From Ensifer aridi (GTDB lineage: Bacteria; Pseudomonadota; Alphaproteobacteria; Rhizobiales; Rhizobiaceae): DNA of 64,000 bases. This document shows positions 8,030 through 16,221 of the stretch, in pieces. Position numbers and translations under genes: made by a program. The stretch lies in contig NZ_LUAV01000012.1 of assembly GCF_002078505.1 (NCBI RefSeq), positions 63,177 to 127,176 on the forward strand. The letters are read 5' to 3'. Position 1 is the first letter of the stretch. Every line of letters starts with the position of its first letter. The notes under the pieces are model-generated. The model saw only the letters and a program-made list of their open reading frames with translations. It ran no database searches and was not told the DNA's origin.

Positions 8030-8425
8030 TTAGGGCCTCGGCGCCGGGGGAGTGATACCCTGATAGAAGTCGCCTTGGCCGCCACCCTGGTATTCATTCA
8101 TGTAGTGCTCGCGTACCCGGCCCGGTGCCACGCTGATGCTGCCGGTGGGCACGGGATCGACGTAGACGCGGCGCATGGGCACGGGGTCAACATAAACGCT
8201 GCCAGTGGCCATCGGATCAACGTAGATGCTGCCGGTCGGCGCCGGATCGACGTAGTACGGGCCCTCGGCCATCGGTACCAATACCGGTCCTGTGTTTTGG
8301 GTCCCCGGTGGATGATGCGGATCGGCGCCCTCATAAAAGTTCGTGGCCGAGGCCGGCACGGCAGCTCCGGCTAGCGCGGATGAGAGGACGAATGCAGCGA
8401 AAGATGTTCTGAGCGAAACTGTCAT
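8030..8425 (-). CDS. Small exported protein, paralogue 2, with tandem 10-residue repeats
   Basis: A 131-residue protein with a signal peptide (MTVSLRTSFAAFVLSSALAG...) nearly identical to that of the 7313-7609 gene. After TNFYEGADPHHPPGTQNTG come about five copies of a YVDPxPTGSI unit, then a GDFYQGITPPAPRP tail shared with its paralogue. ATG at 8425 follows AGGAGC. The extra length relative to paralogue 1 is explained by the repeat array. No known domain is recognised. The Tyr/Pro/Asp-rich repeats look like an extended surface or periplasmic linker rather than an enzyme. Confidence 0.75.
   Translation of the reverse strand: MTVSLRTSFAAFVLSSALAGAAVPASATNFYEGADPHHPPGTQNTGPVLVPMAEGPYYVDPAPTGSIYVDPMATGSVYVDPVPMRRVYVDPVPTGSISVAPGRVREHYMNEYQGGGQGDFYQGITPPAPRP
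8138..8257. repeat. 30-bp tandem repeat, four copies, inside a coding region
   Basis: Four head-to-tail 30-bp units start at 8138, 8168, 8198 and 8228 with consensus beginning GCTGCCGGTGGGCACGGGAT. Each encodes ten residues of the YVDPxPTGSI type on the minus strand. The exact multiple of three keeps the frame, so copy number can vary without breaking the gene. Confidence 0.85.
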
Positions 8426-8446
8426 GTCGTTGCTCCTGTCTGTTTC

Positions 8447-8472
8447 GGCATCCAGCCTCCAGGCGGATGCCG
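8447..8472 (-). promoter_or_regulatory. Leader hairpin shared by the paralogous exported-protein genes (copy 2)
   Basis: CGGCATCC (8447-8454) and GGATGCCG (8465-8472) form an 8-bp stem 21-47 bases upstream of the ATG at 8425, equivalent to the hairpin before the first paralogue. Further upstream both genes also share an AACAGCAGCATT block (minus strand), so the duplication included the promoter region. Confidence 0.55.
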
Positions 8473-8588
8473 TGATCATCAGCATAGGGCTCTCCTCACC
8501 AATGCTGCTGTTTTGATAACTCGTTTCCCGTGCAGGGGTTCCTGGCACGCGGCTACCGGGTTTTCACGTTTTTGCGTTCGCGCTATGC

Positions 8589-8612
8589 AAAAGGCCCGCT
8601 TCCGCGGGCCTT
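8589..8612 (-). terminator. Rho-independent terminator after cheW
   Basis: AAGGCCCGC (8591-8599), loop of four, GCGGGCCTT (8604-8612). Read on the minus strand the stem is followed by TTTTGC. It lies about 40 bases beyond the cheW stop. Confidence 0.8.
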
Positions 8613-8649
8613 GCACTCAGCTGCGCGAATTCTCTTGTTTCAGAGGCCC

Positions 8650-9114
8650 TTAGGCGGCCTGCGCCAATTCCTCGGCGATGACCGTGTCGAGGTTGAGGAA
8701 GCAGACCATCGATTTTTCGAGCGCCACGATGCCGCGGCAGAAGGCGCGCTGCGCTTCCGGAATGATCTCCGGCGCGGGTTGCAGGTCTTCGCTGCGGATC
8801 GTCATCATGTCGGAGACCTGCTCGACCAAGAGGCCGACGAGCTTGCCGTTGATGTCGGTGACGATGATGGCCGAGCGTTCCGAAGGCTCGGTCATCTTCA
8901 TGCCGAGGCGGCAGGCCATGTCGATGACCGGGATCACCGCGCCGCGCAGGTTGATGAGACCGAGCACGTAAGGCGGGGTGTGCGGCATCGGCGTCACGGG
9001 CGCCCAGCCGCGGATTTCGCGGATCGCCATGATGTCGATGCAAAACTCCTGGTCCCCGAGGTGGAAGGACACGATTTCGAGATAGGCGCCTGACTGCTTG
9101 ATTGCGTTGCTCAT
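8650..9114 (-). CDS. cheW: CheW chemotaxis coupling protein
   Basis: A 154-residue single CheW domain. Recognisable blocks are FHLGDQEFCIDIMAIREIRGW near the N-terminus, VLGLINLRGAVIPVIDM in the middle and LLVEQVSDMMTI later, matching CheW scaffolds that link receptors to the CheA kinase. The ATG at 9114 lies two bases after the stop of the mcp gene, so the pair is one transcript ending in the terminator at 8589-8612. No cheA, cheY or cheR is nearby, so this is an orphan CheW-receptor pair that must feed a kinase encoded elsewhere. Confidence 0.92.
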   Translation of the reverse strand: MSNAIKQSGAYLEIVSFHLGDQEFCIDIMAIREIRGWAPVTPMPHTPPYVLGLINLRGAVIPVIDMACRLGMKMTEPSERSAIIVTDINGKLVGLLVEQVSDMMTIRSEDLQPAPEIIPEAQRAFCRGIVALEKSMVCFLNLDTVIAEELAQAA

Positions 9115-9116
9115 GA

Positions 9117-11192
9117 TCAGAACTCTTCCCAATTTTCGCCGGATGCCGTCGCTGACGGCATTGAGCCGGGCTTGTTGCCGAATGCGCCCGCCAGCTTCCC
9201 CATCAGGGCCTTGGCGGGAGATGGAGTTGGCCGAGTAGAGGCCTGCGCGGCCGCGGGCTTGCGAAGCGACACGGTTTTTGCATTGCCGATCGCTCCCGCG
9301 CCCGGAGCGCTTGTCTTAACCGAGCCCGCCTTGACAGCAGATTGCAGCGGAGCGGGAGCTGCGGCGCGGATGGCGGTCTCGCGCGCCTGCCCATGGTGGA
9401 ACTGGCCGACGAGCTCGCTGAGTCGTTCGGCATCCTGCGCAAGTGTGTGGCTCGCAGCATTCGTCTGCTCGACCATGGCCGCATTCTGCTGCGTCATCTG
9501 ATCGAGCTGGGCGACGGCGGCATTGATCTCGTGAAGCCCGGTCGATTGCTCGCGCGCAGCCATTACGATCGAGCTCATATGTTCGTTGATGCGCGCGACA
9601 TTGGCGCCGATGCGCCCAAGCGCGCCGCCGGTCTCCTGAACCAGCTTGACGCCGGTCTCGACCTCGTTGCCCGAGCGCATGACCAGCGCCTTGATGTCCT
9701 TGGCGGCGCCCGCTGCGCGCTGCGCCAGTTCCCTCACCTCCTGCGCGACCACCGCGAAGCCTTTGCCGGCCTCCCCTGCGCGCGCAGCCTCGACCCCGGC
9801 ATTGAGCGCCAGGAGGTTGGTCTGGAAGGCGATCTCGTCGATGACATTGATGATCTTGCCGATCTCGCTGGAGGCGCCCTCGATCCGCGCCATGGCGGCG
9901 ATCGCCTCGCCCACGATACGTCCGGACTCCTCGGCGTTTATACGCGTCTCGTCGACCATGCGGCTCGCCTCTTCGGCACGCTCCGTCGCGGTCTTCACAG
10001 TCGCGGTGATTTCCTCGAGCGCAGCCGACGTCTGTTCCAATGACGCCGCCTGTCTTTCCGTCCGCCGCGCCAGATCATCGGCGGCGCTGCGCATCTGGCG
10101 CCCGTTCGAGTCGATCGAGGCCGTGTTCTCCTTGACACTCGAAAGAACGTGGCTCAGCCGCTCCACCGTATCGTTGAAATCGCGGCGCAGCGAATCGAGG
10201 CCACCTTCGAACGGCTCGCGGATGGCAACCGCCAGATTGCCCTCGGCAAGCTGGTTGAGCGCCCGGCCCAAAGCCTCGACCGCAATCTTGATGCGGGCGA
10301 CAGCCTGTTCGCGTTCGGCTTCCTGACGGTCGCGTTCCTGTTCCATCTCGTCGCGGCTTGCGGCGGCACTCTGTTCGAGAGCACGCTTTTCGACCGCCGC
10401 CGTGCGGAACAGGTCCACCGAGCGAGCCATCTCCCCGATCTCGTCGCCGCGTCCAAGCGCCGGCACGAGAGTCGAGAGGTCTCCCGAAAGGATGCGCTGC
10501 ATACTGTCACGCAAACCGAGAATGCCGCGGCGAAGGACGTTCCCGTGGAACCAGATCAATGCGAGCATCCCGCCCATGGCGAAAAGGCCGGCTCCCGCCT
10601 GCATCAGCAGAGCGTGTTTCGACTCCGCCCGCGCCTCATCCGTGCGCTCCAAAGCCAGATCGGCGGCTGCTTCCGTGAGTTCCGTCAGCACCGCATTCAT
10701 ACGCTCGCCGCCACCGTCGATCGCATCGTCGATGCGGGCGAAATCGTCGGCCGGCGCGCCGGCTTCCACCAGCGCCTTCAAGTCTATCTCGATCGCCTTG
10801 CGCAGTTCGGCGAAATCGGCCTTGAAGTTCGGCAGAACGCTCGACTTTCCGAGCAGACGCGCCAGATCTTCAAGAGCGGGTGTCTTCGCGTCAAGCAGTT
10901 CCAGTGATGCTTTTATCTGTGCGGCGCGGTCCGGCTGGATCTTCCGTTCTTCGCGATCAATGATCGTGTCCATCGCGATCAGAACCAGTTCCATGCCGGC
11001 AAAGCGCATCTCCTCGGCCGTTCTCATGCCGCGCTCCGCCACGATCGCCTTCTCAAGCGCTGCTTCAGAACGGTTGTTCTGATACCAGCCGAGGCCAAGC
11101 ACCGAGCCAAAACCGAGAAAAGCGGCGCCCGCAAGCGTCGCCAGTCGCTGGCTGACCGAAAGGTTGCTCTTGGCGGATGGAGACTTGTTCAT
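9117..11192 (-). CDS. Methyl-accepting chemotaxis protein with C-terminal NWEEF tether
   Basis: A 691-residue receptor. Membrane segments lie near residues 20-40 ([12 protein letters not shown]) and 205-225 ([14 protein letters not shown]) with a mostly helical periplasmic domain of about 160 residues between them. These are followed by one or two HAMP-like segments and the highly conserved signalling tip [20 protein letters not shown]. The final five residues, NWEEF, match the pentapeptide that recruits CheR and CheB for adaptation. The linker before it is Ala/Pro-rich. The ATG at 11192 gives MNKSPSAKS; an upstream TTG is less likely. The ligand is unknown. It is co-transcribed with the downstream cheW. 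Confidence 0.92.
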   Translation of the reverse strand: MNKSPSAKSNLSVSQRLATLAGAAFLGFGSVLGLGWYQNNRSEAALEKAIVAERGMRTAEEMRFAGMELVLIAMDTIIDREERKIQPDRAAQIKASLELLDAKTPALEDLARLLGKSSVLPNFKADFAELRKAIEIDLKALVEAGAPADDFARIDDAIDGGGERMNAVLTELTEAAADLALERTDEARAESKHALLMQAGAGLFAMGGMLALIWFHGNVLRRGILGLRDSMQRILSGDLSTLVPALGRGDEIGEMARSVDLFRTAAVEKRALEQSAAASRDEMEQERDRQEAEREQAVARIKIAVEALGRALNQLAEGNLAVAIREPFEGGLDSLRRDFNDTVERLSHVLSSVKENTASIDSNGRQMRSAADDLARRTERQAASLEQTSAALEEITATVKTATERAEEASRMVDETRINAEESGRIVGEAIAAMARIEGASSEIGKIINVIDEIAFQTNLLALNAGVEAARAGEAGKGFAVVAQEVRELAQRAAGAAKDIKALVMRSGNEVETGVKLVQETGGALGRIGANVARINEHMSSIVMAAREQSTGLHEINAAVAQLDQMTQQNAAMVEQTNAASHTLAQDAERLSELVGQFHHGQARETAIRAAAPAPLQSAVKAGSVKTSAPGAGAIGNAKTVSLRKPAAAQASTRPTPSPAKALMGKLAGAFGNKPGSMPSATASGENWEEF

Positions 11193-11446
11193 CTGATTGG
11201 CAGTCCATGGCAATGGACCCGCCGGCGGCAGGCGGGGTCCTCCGTTACGATCGATGCGGAAGGCCGGGCTCGATCAAACCGGATGACCTCATGTCATATC
11301 GAAGTGGTGCACTTCTCCGCGTTGGTCGACACTGGCAAAGAGACCTTAAACAATCGCTAAAACACGAGCGGGAACTGCGGGACGATCGCGCAATTCGTTA
11401 TCTTACCTGCCCTTTCCCTCTCGATTCCTGGTGCTATGATTGAGCC

Positions 11447-11605
11447 ATGCGCTCGGACACGAAAAAATCGCTCTCGCCGCTAATCCTTGCCCTGGTTACG
11501 GGCGCCCTCGCGCTCGTCTTCCTCCTCACCTTCCAGGGATGGATCGCGCACGGCGCCGACATCTTCCTGTCGCTCGCTCAAACCGGGCTGTCCTGGTGCT
11601 TCTAG
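11447..11605 (+). CDS. Small membrane protein, 52 residues
   Basis: A short ORF, MRSDTKKSLSPLILALVTG and onward, encoding a basic N-terminus, one long hydrophobic segment (residues 11-29) and a second weakly hydrophobic stretch ending in GLSWCF. It lies divergently from the mcp gene with 254 bases between them, and its stop codon TAG falls inside the left arm of a perfect 10-bp palindrome. No strong ribosome site is evident (CCTGGTGCTATGATTGAGCC upstream). The single-helix composition and codon use look protein-like, but this remains a prediction; I know of no function. Confidence 0.5.
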   Translation: MRSDTKKSLSPLILALVTGALALVFLLTFQGWIAHGADIFLSLAQTGLSWCF

Positions 11606-11653
11606 CGCGGGATGAGGAAAAGTGTGCGCGGTTTTCCGCCGGCATCCCGCGCT
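11604..11653. repeat. Short palindromic element (GCGGGAT family), copy A
   Basis: Perfect arms AGCGCGGGAT (11604-11613) and ATCCCGCGCT (11644-11653) enclose GAGGAAAAGTGTGCGCGGTTTTCCGCC. Closely similar sequences occur at 13416, 15810 (inverted) and 27533 in this window. It probably also ends transcription of the small upstream ORF. Confidence 0.75.
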
Positions 11654-11664
11654 AACTTACGTTC

Positions 11665-11695
11665 ATGATTTTAGGTCGATCCAACCTAAAATCAT
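11665..11695. repeat. AT-rich 12-bp inverted repeat
   Basis: ATGATTTTAGGT (11665-11676) and ACCTAAAATCAT (11684-11695) are perfect complements around a 7-base loop. It directly follows the GC-rich palindrome at 11604, so the two form a compound mosaic upstream of the sco gene. Confidence 0.7.
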
Positions 11696-11807
11696 CGTGA
11701 TCTAAGGTGTATCTCAACGATCCGTCCGGTGCCTGCGGCAATTGTCGCTTTGCGCCCGCGGTTGTGAAGCGGTATCAAGGCTCTGCATTCAACAGACGGT
11801 AGCAACG

Positions 11808-12407
11808 ATGAAATCCATTCGCATCGCCCTTTGGGTAGCCATCCTCATCACGGTGGCCGTTCTGGGCTGGCTTACTTTCGACATGACACAGCCGAAGCAG
11901 CAGGCATCGTCCGGGCCCTTCGGCGTTCCCTTCACACTGGTCGCCCAGAACGGGCAACCGATCACCGAGAGGGCTTTCACTGGCAAGCCGACCGCCCTCT
12001 TCTTCGGCTTCACCCATTGTCCGGAAGTTTGCCCGACCACGCTCTTCGAGCTGAACGGCTGGCTCGAAAAGGTCGATCCCGACGGCAACAAACTGCAGGC
12101 CTATTTCATCACCGTCGACCCTGAACGCGATACGCCTGAAGTGCTCGGGCAATACGTCTCGAATGTTTCAAAGCGCATCACCGGCATTTCCGGACCCCCG
12201 GACAAGGTGCGGGAAATGGTCAAGGGCTACCGCGTCTATTACAAGAAGGTTCCGGTCGACGAGGCGAAACCGGACGGCGATTACACGATGGATCATACGG
12301 CCTCGGTCTTCCTGCTTGACGCCGACGGTCAGTTCAGCGGAACGATCGCCTATGGCGAAAATCCGGAAACGGCGATCAAGAAGCTGGAAAACCTCGCAAA
12401 GCGCTGA
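11808..12407 (+). CDS. SCO1/SenC family copper chaperone
   Basis: A 199-residue protein with an N-terminal membrane anchor (residues 5-23) and a thioredoxin-like domain facing the periplasm. The copper-binding CPEVC motif is preceded by FFGFTHC, and the conserved His is in MDHTASVFLL, giving the CxxxC...H set of Sco proteins that deliver copper to the Cu-A centre of cytochrome oxidase. ATG at 11808 is chosen as it places the anchor directly at the N-terminus; longer in-frame starts lack a ribosome site. A terminator follows at 12434. Confidence 0.92.
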   Translation: MKSIRIALWVAILITVAVLGWLTFDMTQPKQQASSGPFGVPFTLVAQNGQPITERAFTGKPTALFFGFTHCPEVCPTTLFELNGWLEKVDPDGNKLQAYFITVDPERDTPEVLGQYVSNVSKRITGISGPPDKVREMVKGYRVYYKKVPVDEAKPDGDYTMDHTASVFLLDADGQFSGTIAYGENPETAIKKLENLAKR

Positions 12408-12433
12408 GCGACCTGCGCTTTCATCTCTCACCT

Positions 12434-12462
12434 GCGCCGGCAAATGCCGGCGCTTTGCGTTT
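12434..12462 (+). terminator. Rho-independent terminator after sco
   Basis: GCGCCGGC (12434-12441), loop AAAT, GCCGGCGC (12446-12453), followed by TTTGCGTTT. Confidence 0.8.
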
Positions 12463-12530
12463 GCCCTCCAATCATGCTAGCGGCGGACCCGCCGCAGCGC
12501 CTTGAATGCCGATAGCCAAAGGAAAGAACC

Positions 12531-13406
12531 TTGAGCGAGATACGCCTTTTCGTCACCACCACGGAAAAGCAAGCGGAAGCCGTGCTCGATGCCATGAGCA
12601 TGATCTTCGGAGACGAGGATTACGCCATTGCGACCATGGAGATCGACGAGAAGCGCGATCTCTGGGAAGCGTCGATCTACATGATGGCAGACGAGGAGAA
12701 AGACGTGCAGGCGCGCCTTGAGCCGGCGCTTGCGGCCGAATTCTCGCATCTCGCCATCAAACGGGAAGTCCTGCCGGATGTCGACTGGATCGCCAAATCG
12801 CTGGAGGGGCTCGCGCCGGTGCGCGCCGGCGGGTTTGTCATCCACGGCTCGCACGATCGCGACAAGGTGAAGGCGGGTGAGATCGCCATCGAAATCGACG
12901 CCGGCCAGGCTTTCGGCACGGGCCACCACGGAACGACCGCCGGCTGTCTCGAAATGCTGGCGGCGGTCGCTCGCACGCGGCCCTTCTGCAACGTCCTCGA
13001 CCTCGGCACCGGAAGCGGCGTGCTGGCGATCGCTGCCCGCAAGCTCCTGCACGTGCCGGTGCTCGCAACCGACATCGACCCGGTCGCAACCCGCGTCGCG
13101 ACAGAGAACGCCCGTCGCAACGGCGTGGTCACGGGCCTGACCTTCGCGACCGCCCCCGGCTTCCACTCCACGGCCTTCCGCTTAAACGGACCCTTTGACC
13201 TCATCATCGCCAATATCCTGGCGCGGCCGCTGATGAAGATGGCGCCGCAGCTCGTCGCCAATCTGGCACCCGGCGGGTCGGTCATCCTCTCCGGCATCCT
13301 CGCCGAACAGCGCTGGAAAGTGCTTGCCGCCTACAACGGCCAAAACCTCAAGCATGCGCGCACCATCTGGCGCAATGGCTGGGTGACCATTCATCTGATC
13401 AGATAG
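12531..13406 (+). CDS. prmA: Ribosomal protein L11 methyltransferase
   Basis: A 291-residue class I SAM-dependent methyltransferase that trimethylates ribosomal protein L11. The N-terminal substrate-binding domain (about 1-90) is followed by the catalytic domain with GQAFGTGHHGTT, the SAM-binding VLDLGTGSGVLAIAA (about residue 155) and DLIIANILARPLM, the characteristic NILA motif. The start is TTG at 12531, after AAAGGAAAGAACC. It is flanked by terminators and appears monocistronic. Confidence 0.95.
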   Translation: MSEIRLFVTTTEKQAEAVLDAMSMIFGDEDYAIATMEIDEKRDLWEASIYMMADEEKDVQARLEPALAAEFSHLAIKREVLPDVDWIAKSLEGLAPVRAGGFVIHGSHDRDKVKAGEIAIEIDAGQAFGTGHHGTTAGCLEMLAAVARTRPFCNVLDLGTGSGVLAIAARKLLHVPVLATDIDPVATRVATENARRNGVVTGLTFATAPGFHSTAFRLNGPFDLIIANILARPLMKMAPQLVANLAPGGSVILSGILAEQRWKVLAAYNGQNLKHARTIWRNGWVTIHLIR

Positions 13407-13415
13407 AAGCCCTTT

Positions 13416-13461
13416 GCGCGGGATGAGGAAGAGTGTGCGCAGTTTTCCGCCCGCATCCGGG
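13416..13461. repeat. Short palindromic element (GCGGGAT family), copy B
   Basis: GCGCGGGATGAGGAAGAGTG followed by TGCGCAGTTTTCCGCCCGCATCC is nearly identical to the core of the element at 11604. It lies ten bases beyond the prmA stop. Confidence 0.7.
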
Positions 13462-13477
13462 ATTTTCCCGTCGCGAA

Positions 13478-13733
13478 ACGAAAAGGCCGCCCAGTCCATC
13501 ATGACGGGCGGCCTTCTCGAAACAAAGGCGATGCCGAAGCATCGCCTGCTGGCCGGCTTGAGACCGGCCATGCCCGCGAGCCTGAGGAGGAGGAGCGCTC
13601 GAGCGGGCTCTACAATTCCGAAGCTGGCCACCCTTGAGGGAGGAGGAGAACGGATGACCAACCATTCTCGGAACCGCAGTTCTTTGAACCGGACGTTCGT
13701 CCGTGTTCGTTGGCTGCGCTTATAAACCATCAT
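13478..13733 (-). ncRNA. Structured minus-strand leader-like RNA ending in a terminator (speF-leader-like candidate)
   Basis: Read on the minus strand, this region begins with two ATG codons at 13728-13733 opening an Arg-rich reading frame (MVYKRSQRTRTNVRFKELRF). It then runs through ordered hairpins: GCCCGC/GCGGGC (13572-13608), GGCCGG/CCGGCC (13551-13569) and GGCGATGC with a UUCG loop (13527-13546). It ends in a strong stem AAGGCCGCCC/GGGCGGCCTT (13483-13515) followed by TTTTCGTTTC. This is the layout of a leader RNA with an upstream ORF and attenuator. The sequence recalls the alphaproteobacterial speF (ornithine decarboxylase) leader, from memory only. No minus-strand gene follows; prmA lies antisense beyond it. 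Confidence 0.55.
13483..13515 (-). terminator. Terminator of the structured RNA; also usable by prmA
   Basis: AAGGCCGCCC (13483-13492) and GGGCGGCCTT (13506-13515) form a 10-bp stem. On the minus strand it is followed by TTTTCGTTTCG, a good U-run; on the plus strand the tail TTCTCG is weaker, so the element is best read as minus-strand with possible bidirectional use. Confidence 0.75.
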
Positions 13734-13946
13734 TTTGATAGAGAAAGCTGTATTTCAGCATGGGAGCCATGCGCCTGGCGCATAAGTATGATAAATGCGC
13801 GAACGCGCTTCCGGTTCGACTGATGCGTTCGACCGCACCAGCAGCTGTTTACGGCAGGATGTCGCCTCTTTCCCCCGAAGCGGCCTTTCCGCTAACATGC
13901 GATCGATCTCGCCCTGCGGTTCTCCGCCAATTTACCGGAACTTTCC

Positions 13947-15782
13947 ATGTTTCAGTCCTTCGAAGTCACGTCCACGCCCCAATTCGGCAAGGAGCGCACC
14001 GCCGCCCTCCGTTCCGCTTTCGCGGCCCTCGGCATCAACGGTTTCCTCGTCCCGCGCGCCGACGAGTTTCAGGGCGAGTATGTGCCTGCTTGCTCCGAGC
14101 GGCTCTCGTGGCTGACGGGCTTCACCGGGTCCGCCGGCGTCGCGCTCATCACCCAACGTGAAGCGATCGTCTTCGTCGATGGCCGTTACGTCACTCAACT
14201 CAAGGAGCAGGTGGACGGCAGCGTCTTCACCGGTGGCGATCTCATCGGAGAGCCGCCGCATGTCTGGCTGGAGGGGCACGCTCCCAAGGGCTTCCGTCTC
14301 GGCATCGATCCCTGGCTGCACACCGCGGCGGAGGTGCGCCGGCTTGAAAAGGCACTCGCCGCCATAGGCGGTTCGCTCGTTTTTCTCAATCACAATCCGC
14401 TCGACCGGCTCTGGACCGACCGGCCGGCAGCCCCCCTTGGCCGTGTGACGATCCAGCCGATCGAGCATGCGGGACAATTGGCCAAGGACAAGATCGCGAC
14501 GATTGCGGCAGGCGTCGACAAGGCAAAGGCCGCGGCCGTCGTGCTCACCGATCCCTCCTCCGTCGCCTGGACCTTCAACATTCGCGGCAGCGACGTGCCG
14601 CACACGCCGCACCCGCTCGCGCGCGCCATCATCCACGCGAACGGTCGAGCCGAGATTTTCCTCGACAAGCGCAAGACCGGCATCGAGGAGGAGGCCTATC
14701 TGACGCAACTCGCCGACATCGCAGCTCCGGCGAGTTTCGACGACCGGCTTTCCGCCCTCGCCTCCACCGGCGCGGCGATCCTGATCGATCCGGATCTGGC
14801 ACCCTTCGCGATCGGCGAGCTGATCCGCCCGAGAGGCGGCTCGGTGATCGAGGCCGTCGATCCGGCGCGTCTCCCCCGCGCCCGCAAGAATCCAGCCGAG
14901 ATCGCCGGTTCCGTCCGGGCGCATCTGCAGGACGGCGCGGCAATGGTCGAGTTCCTCGCCTGGCTTGACGGGACGCAGCCCGGCAGCGTGACGGAAATGG
15001 GCGCGGCCAAGCGGCTGGAGGCGGCGCGTGCCTCTGTCGGCGAGCGCATGCAGAACCCCCTGAAGGATATCTCCTTCGACACGATCGCCGGCGCCGGCTC
15101 GCATGCGGCGATCATGCATTACCGCGTTACGACCGATACCGACCGGCCGATTGAAGCAGGAACCATGTTCCTGATCGATTCCGGCGCGCAATACATCAAC
15201 GGTACGACCGACATAACCCGCACCGTGGCGATCGGCGCAGTGCCGGAGGAGCAGAAGCGCTTCTTCACCCTGGTGCTGAAAGGTATGATCGCCATCAGCA
15301 CGGCGCGCTTCCCCAAGGGCTCTCGCGGCGTCGACCTCGATCCCCTAGCCCGCATCGCGCTCTGGAAGGCGGGCGCCGACTATGCGCACGGCACCGGCCA
15401 CGGTGTCGGCTCCTATCTCTCGGTACATGAAGGACCGCAGCGGATCGCCCGTCTCGCGACCCAGGAGCTACTGCCCGGCATGATTCTGTCCAACGAGCCC
15501 GGCTACTATCGTCCCGGCGCCTTCGGCGTCCGCATCGAGAACCTGATCGTCGTCAAGGAGGCATCGGAGATCGAGGGCGGCGATCAGCCGATGCTCGGCT
15601 TCGACACGCTGACCTACTGCCCGATCGACCGCCGGCTCGTTCTCCCGGCCCTCCTGACGGATGAGGAGCTTCACTGGCTGAATGCATATCACGCCGAGAC
15701 GCGCGACAAGCTGACGCCGCTCCTCGCGGACGACAACACGCGTGATTGGCTGAAGGCCGCTACCGAGGCGGTCCCGCGCTGA
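13947..15782 (+). CDS. Xaa-Pro aminopeptidase (M24 family, aminopeptidase P type)
   Basis: A 611-residue metallopeptidase that releases N-terminal residues before proline. It has two creatinase-like N-terminal domains (about 1-310) and a C-terminal pita-bread domain. Metal-ligand segments are visible: FLIDSGAQYINGTTDITRT (two Asp), HGTGHGVGSYLSVHEGP (His), LSNEPGYYRPGAFGVRIEN (two Glu). The length matches the large bacterial/eukaryotic aminopeptidase P (XPNPEP1-like) group. It stands alone, with palindromic elements at both sides. Confidence 0.93.
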   Translation: MFQSFEVTSTPQFGKERTAALRSAFAALGINGFLVPRADEFQGEYVPACSERLSWLTGFTGSAGVALITQREAIVFVDGRYVTQLKEQVDGSVFTGGDLIGEPPHVWLEGHAPKGFRLGIDPWLHTAAEVRRLEKALAAIGGSLVFLNHNPLDRLWTDRPAAPLGRVTIQPIEHAGQLAKDKIATIAAGVDKAKAAAVVLTDPSSVAWTFNIRGSDVPHTPHPLARAIIHANGRAEIFLDKRKTGIEEEAYLTQLADIAAPASFDDRLSALASTGAAILIDPDLAPFAIGELIRPRGGSVIEAVDPARLPRARKNPAEIAGSVRAHLQDGAAMVEFLAWLDGTQPGSVTEMGAAKRLEAARASVGERMQNPLKDISFDTIAGAGSHAAIMHYRVTTDTDRPIEAGTMFLIDSGAQYINGTTDITRTVAIGAVPEEQKRFFTLVLKGMIAISTARFPKGSRGVDLDPLARIALWKAGADYAHGTGHGVGSYLSVHEGPQRIARLATQELLPGMILSNEPGYYRPGAFGVRIENLIVVKEASEIEGGDQPMLGFDTLTYCPIDRRLVLPALLTDEELHWLNAYHAETRDKLTPLLADDNTRDWLKAATEAVPR

Positions 15783-15809
15783 GTGAGGCGGGCGAAGCGA
15801 CGGCCTCGG

Positions 15810-15857
15810 CCCGCGAGAACGGGATGTGGGCGGAAAACCGCCCACGCTTTCCCGCGC
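15810..15857. repeat. Short palindromic element (GCGGGAT family), copy C, inverted
   Basis: A central GTGGGCGG (15826-15833), AAAA loop, CCGCCCAC (15838-15845) is flanked by CGGGAT and TTTCCCGCG. It is the reverse complement of the layout at 11604 and 13416. It lies between two convergent genes and may terminate both. Confidence 0.7.
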
Positions 15858-15860
15858 TGG

Positions 15861-16100
15861 TCAGATACCCAACATCTTCTTCGCCTCGCCGAGCGCCGCC
15901 TCCGAGCCGGCGTGATCGCCAGCCTGGTGCCTTTGCTCGCCCTGTTGGCGCAACTGTTTGACCTTGGCCATATCGGCCTCGGAAAGGGAAGCGTTCGGCA
16001 GCGCCGCGTCGATCGCCGCCATCATGCCGGGGCACTGATTGGCAAAGGCGGTCACAGGCGTGAGCGCGAGCAAAAGGGCAATGGATATCCTGATCATCAT
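15861..16100 (-). CDS. Small exported protein of unknown function
   Basis: A 79-residue protein with a clear signal peptide (MMIRISIALLLALTPVTAFA, cleavage before NQCPG). The mature peptide of about 59 residues is helical, with one Cys and a QLRQQGEQRHQAGDHAGSEA stretch that resembles one TPR-like helix pair. It sits alone between aminopeptidase P and azlD. I do not recognise the family. Confidence 0.7.
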   Translation of the reverse strand: MMIRISIALLLALTPVTAFANQCPGMMAAIDAALPNASLSEADMAKVKQLRQQGEQRHQAGDHAGSEAALGEAKKMLGI

Positions 16101-16221
16101 GGTCGCTCCTCCGCAGCCGGAGGGCGTTGCCTCTCCGGCAATGAAGGATGATAGTCCAGACCCGCCACCGTGTCCAAAACGTCAGCGTGACGGGAATGAC
16201 CTGTTCGACGAAACGCGGAAT

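Noticed and set aside
8138..8257. Regular 30-bp repeats suggestive of a CRISPR array
   Set aside because: The units are directly adjacent with no spacers, diverge from one another and encode a continuous ten-residue protein repeat.
13614..13733. Minus-strand frame of about 180 codons from 13733 as a real protein gene
   Set aside because: It reads through hairpins and a terminator and into antisense prmA; only its first Arg-rich part could be a leader peptide.
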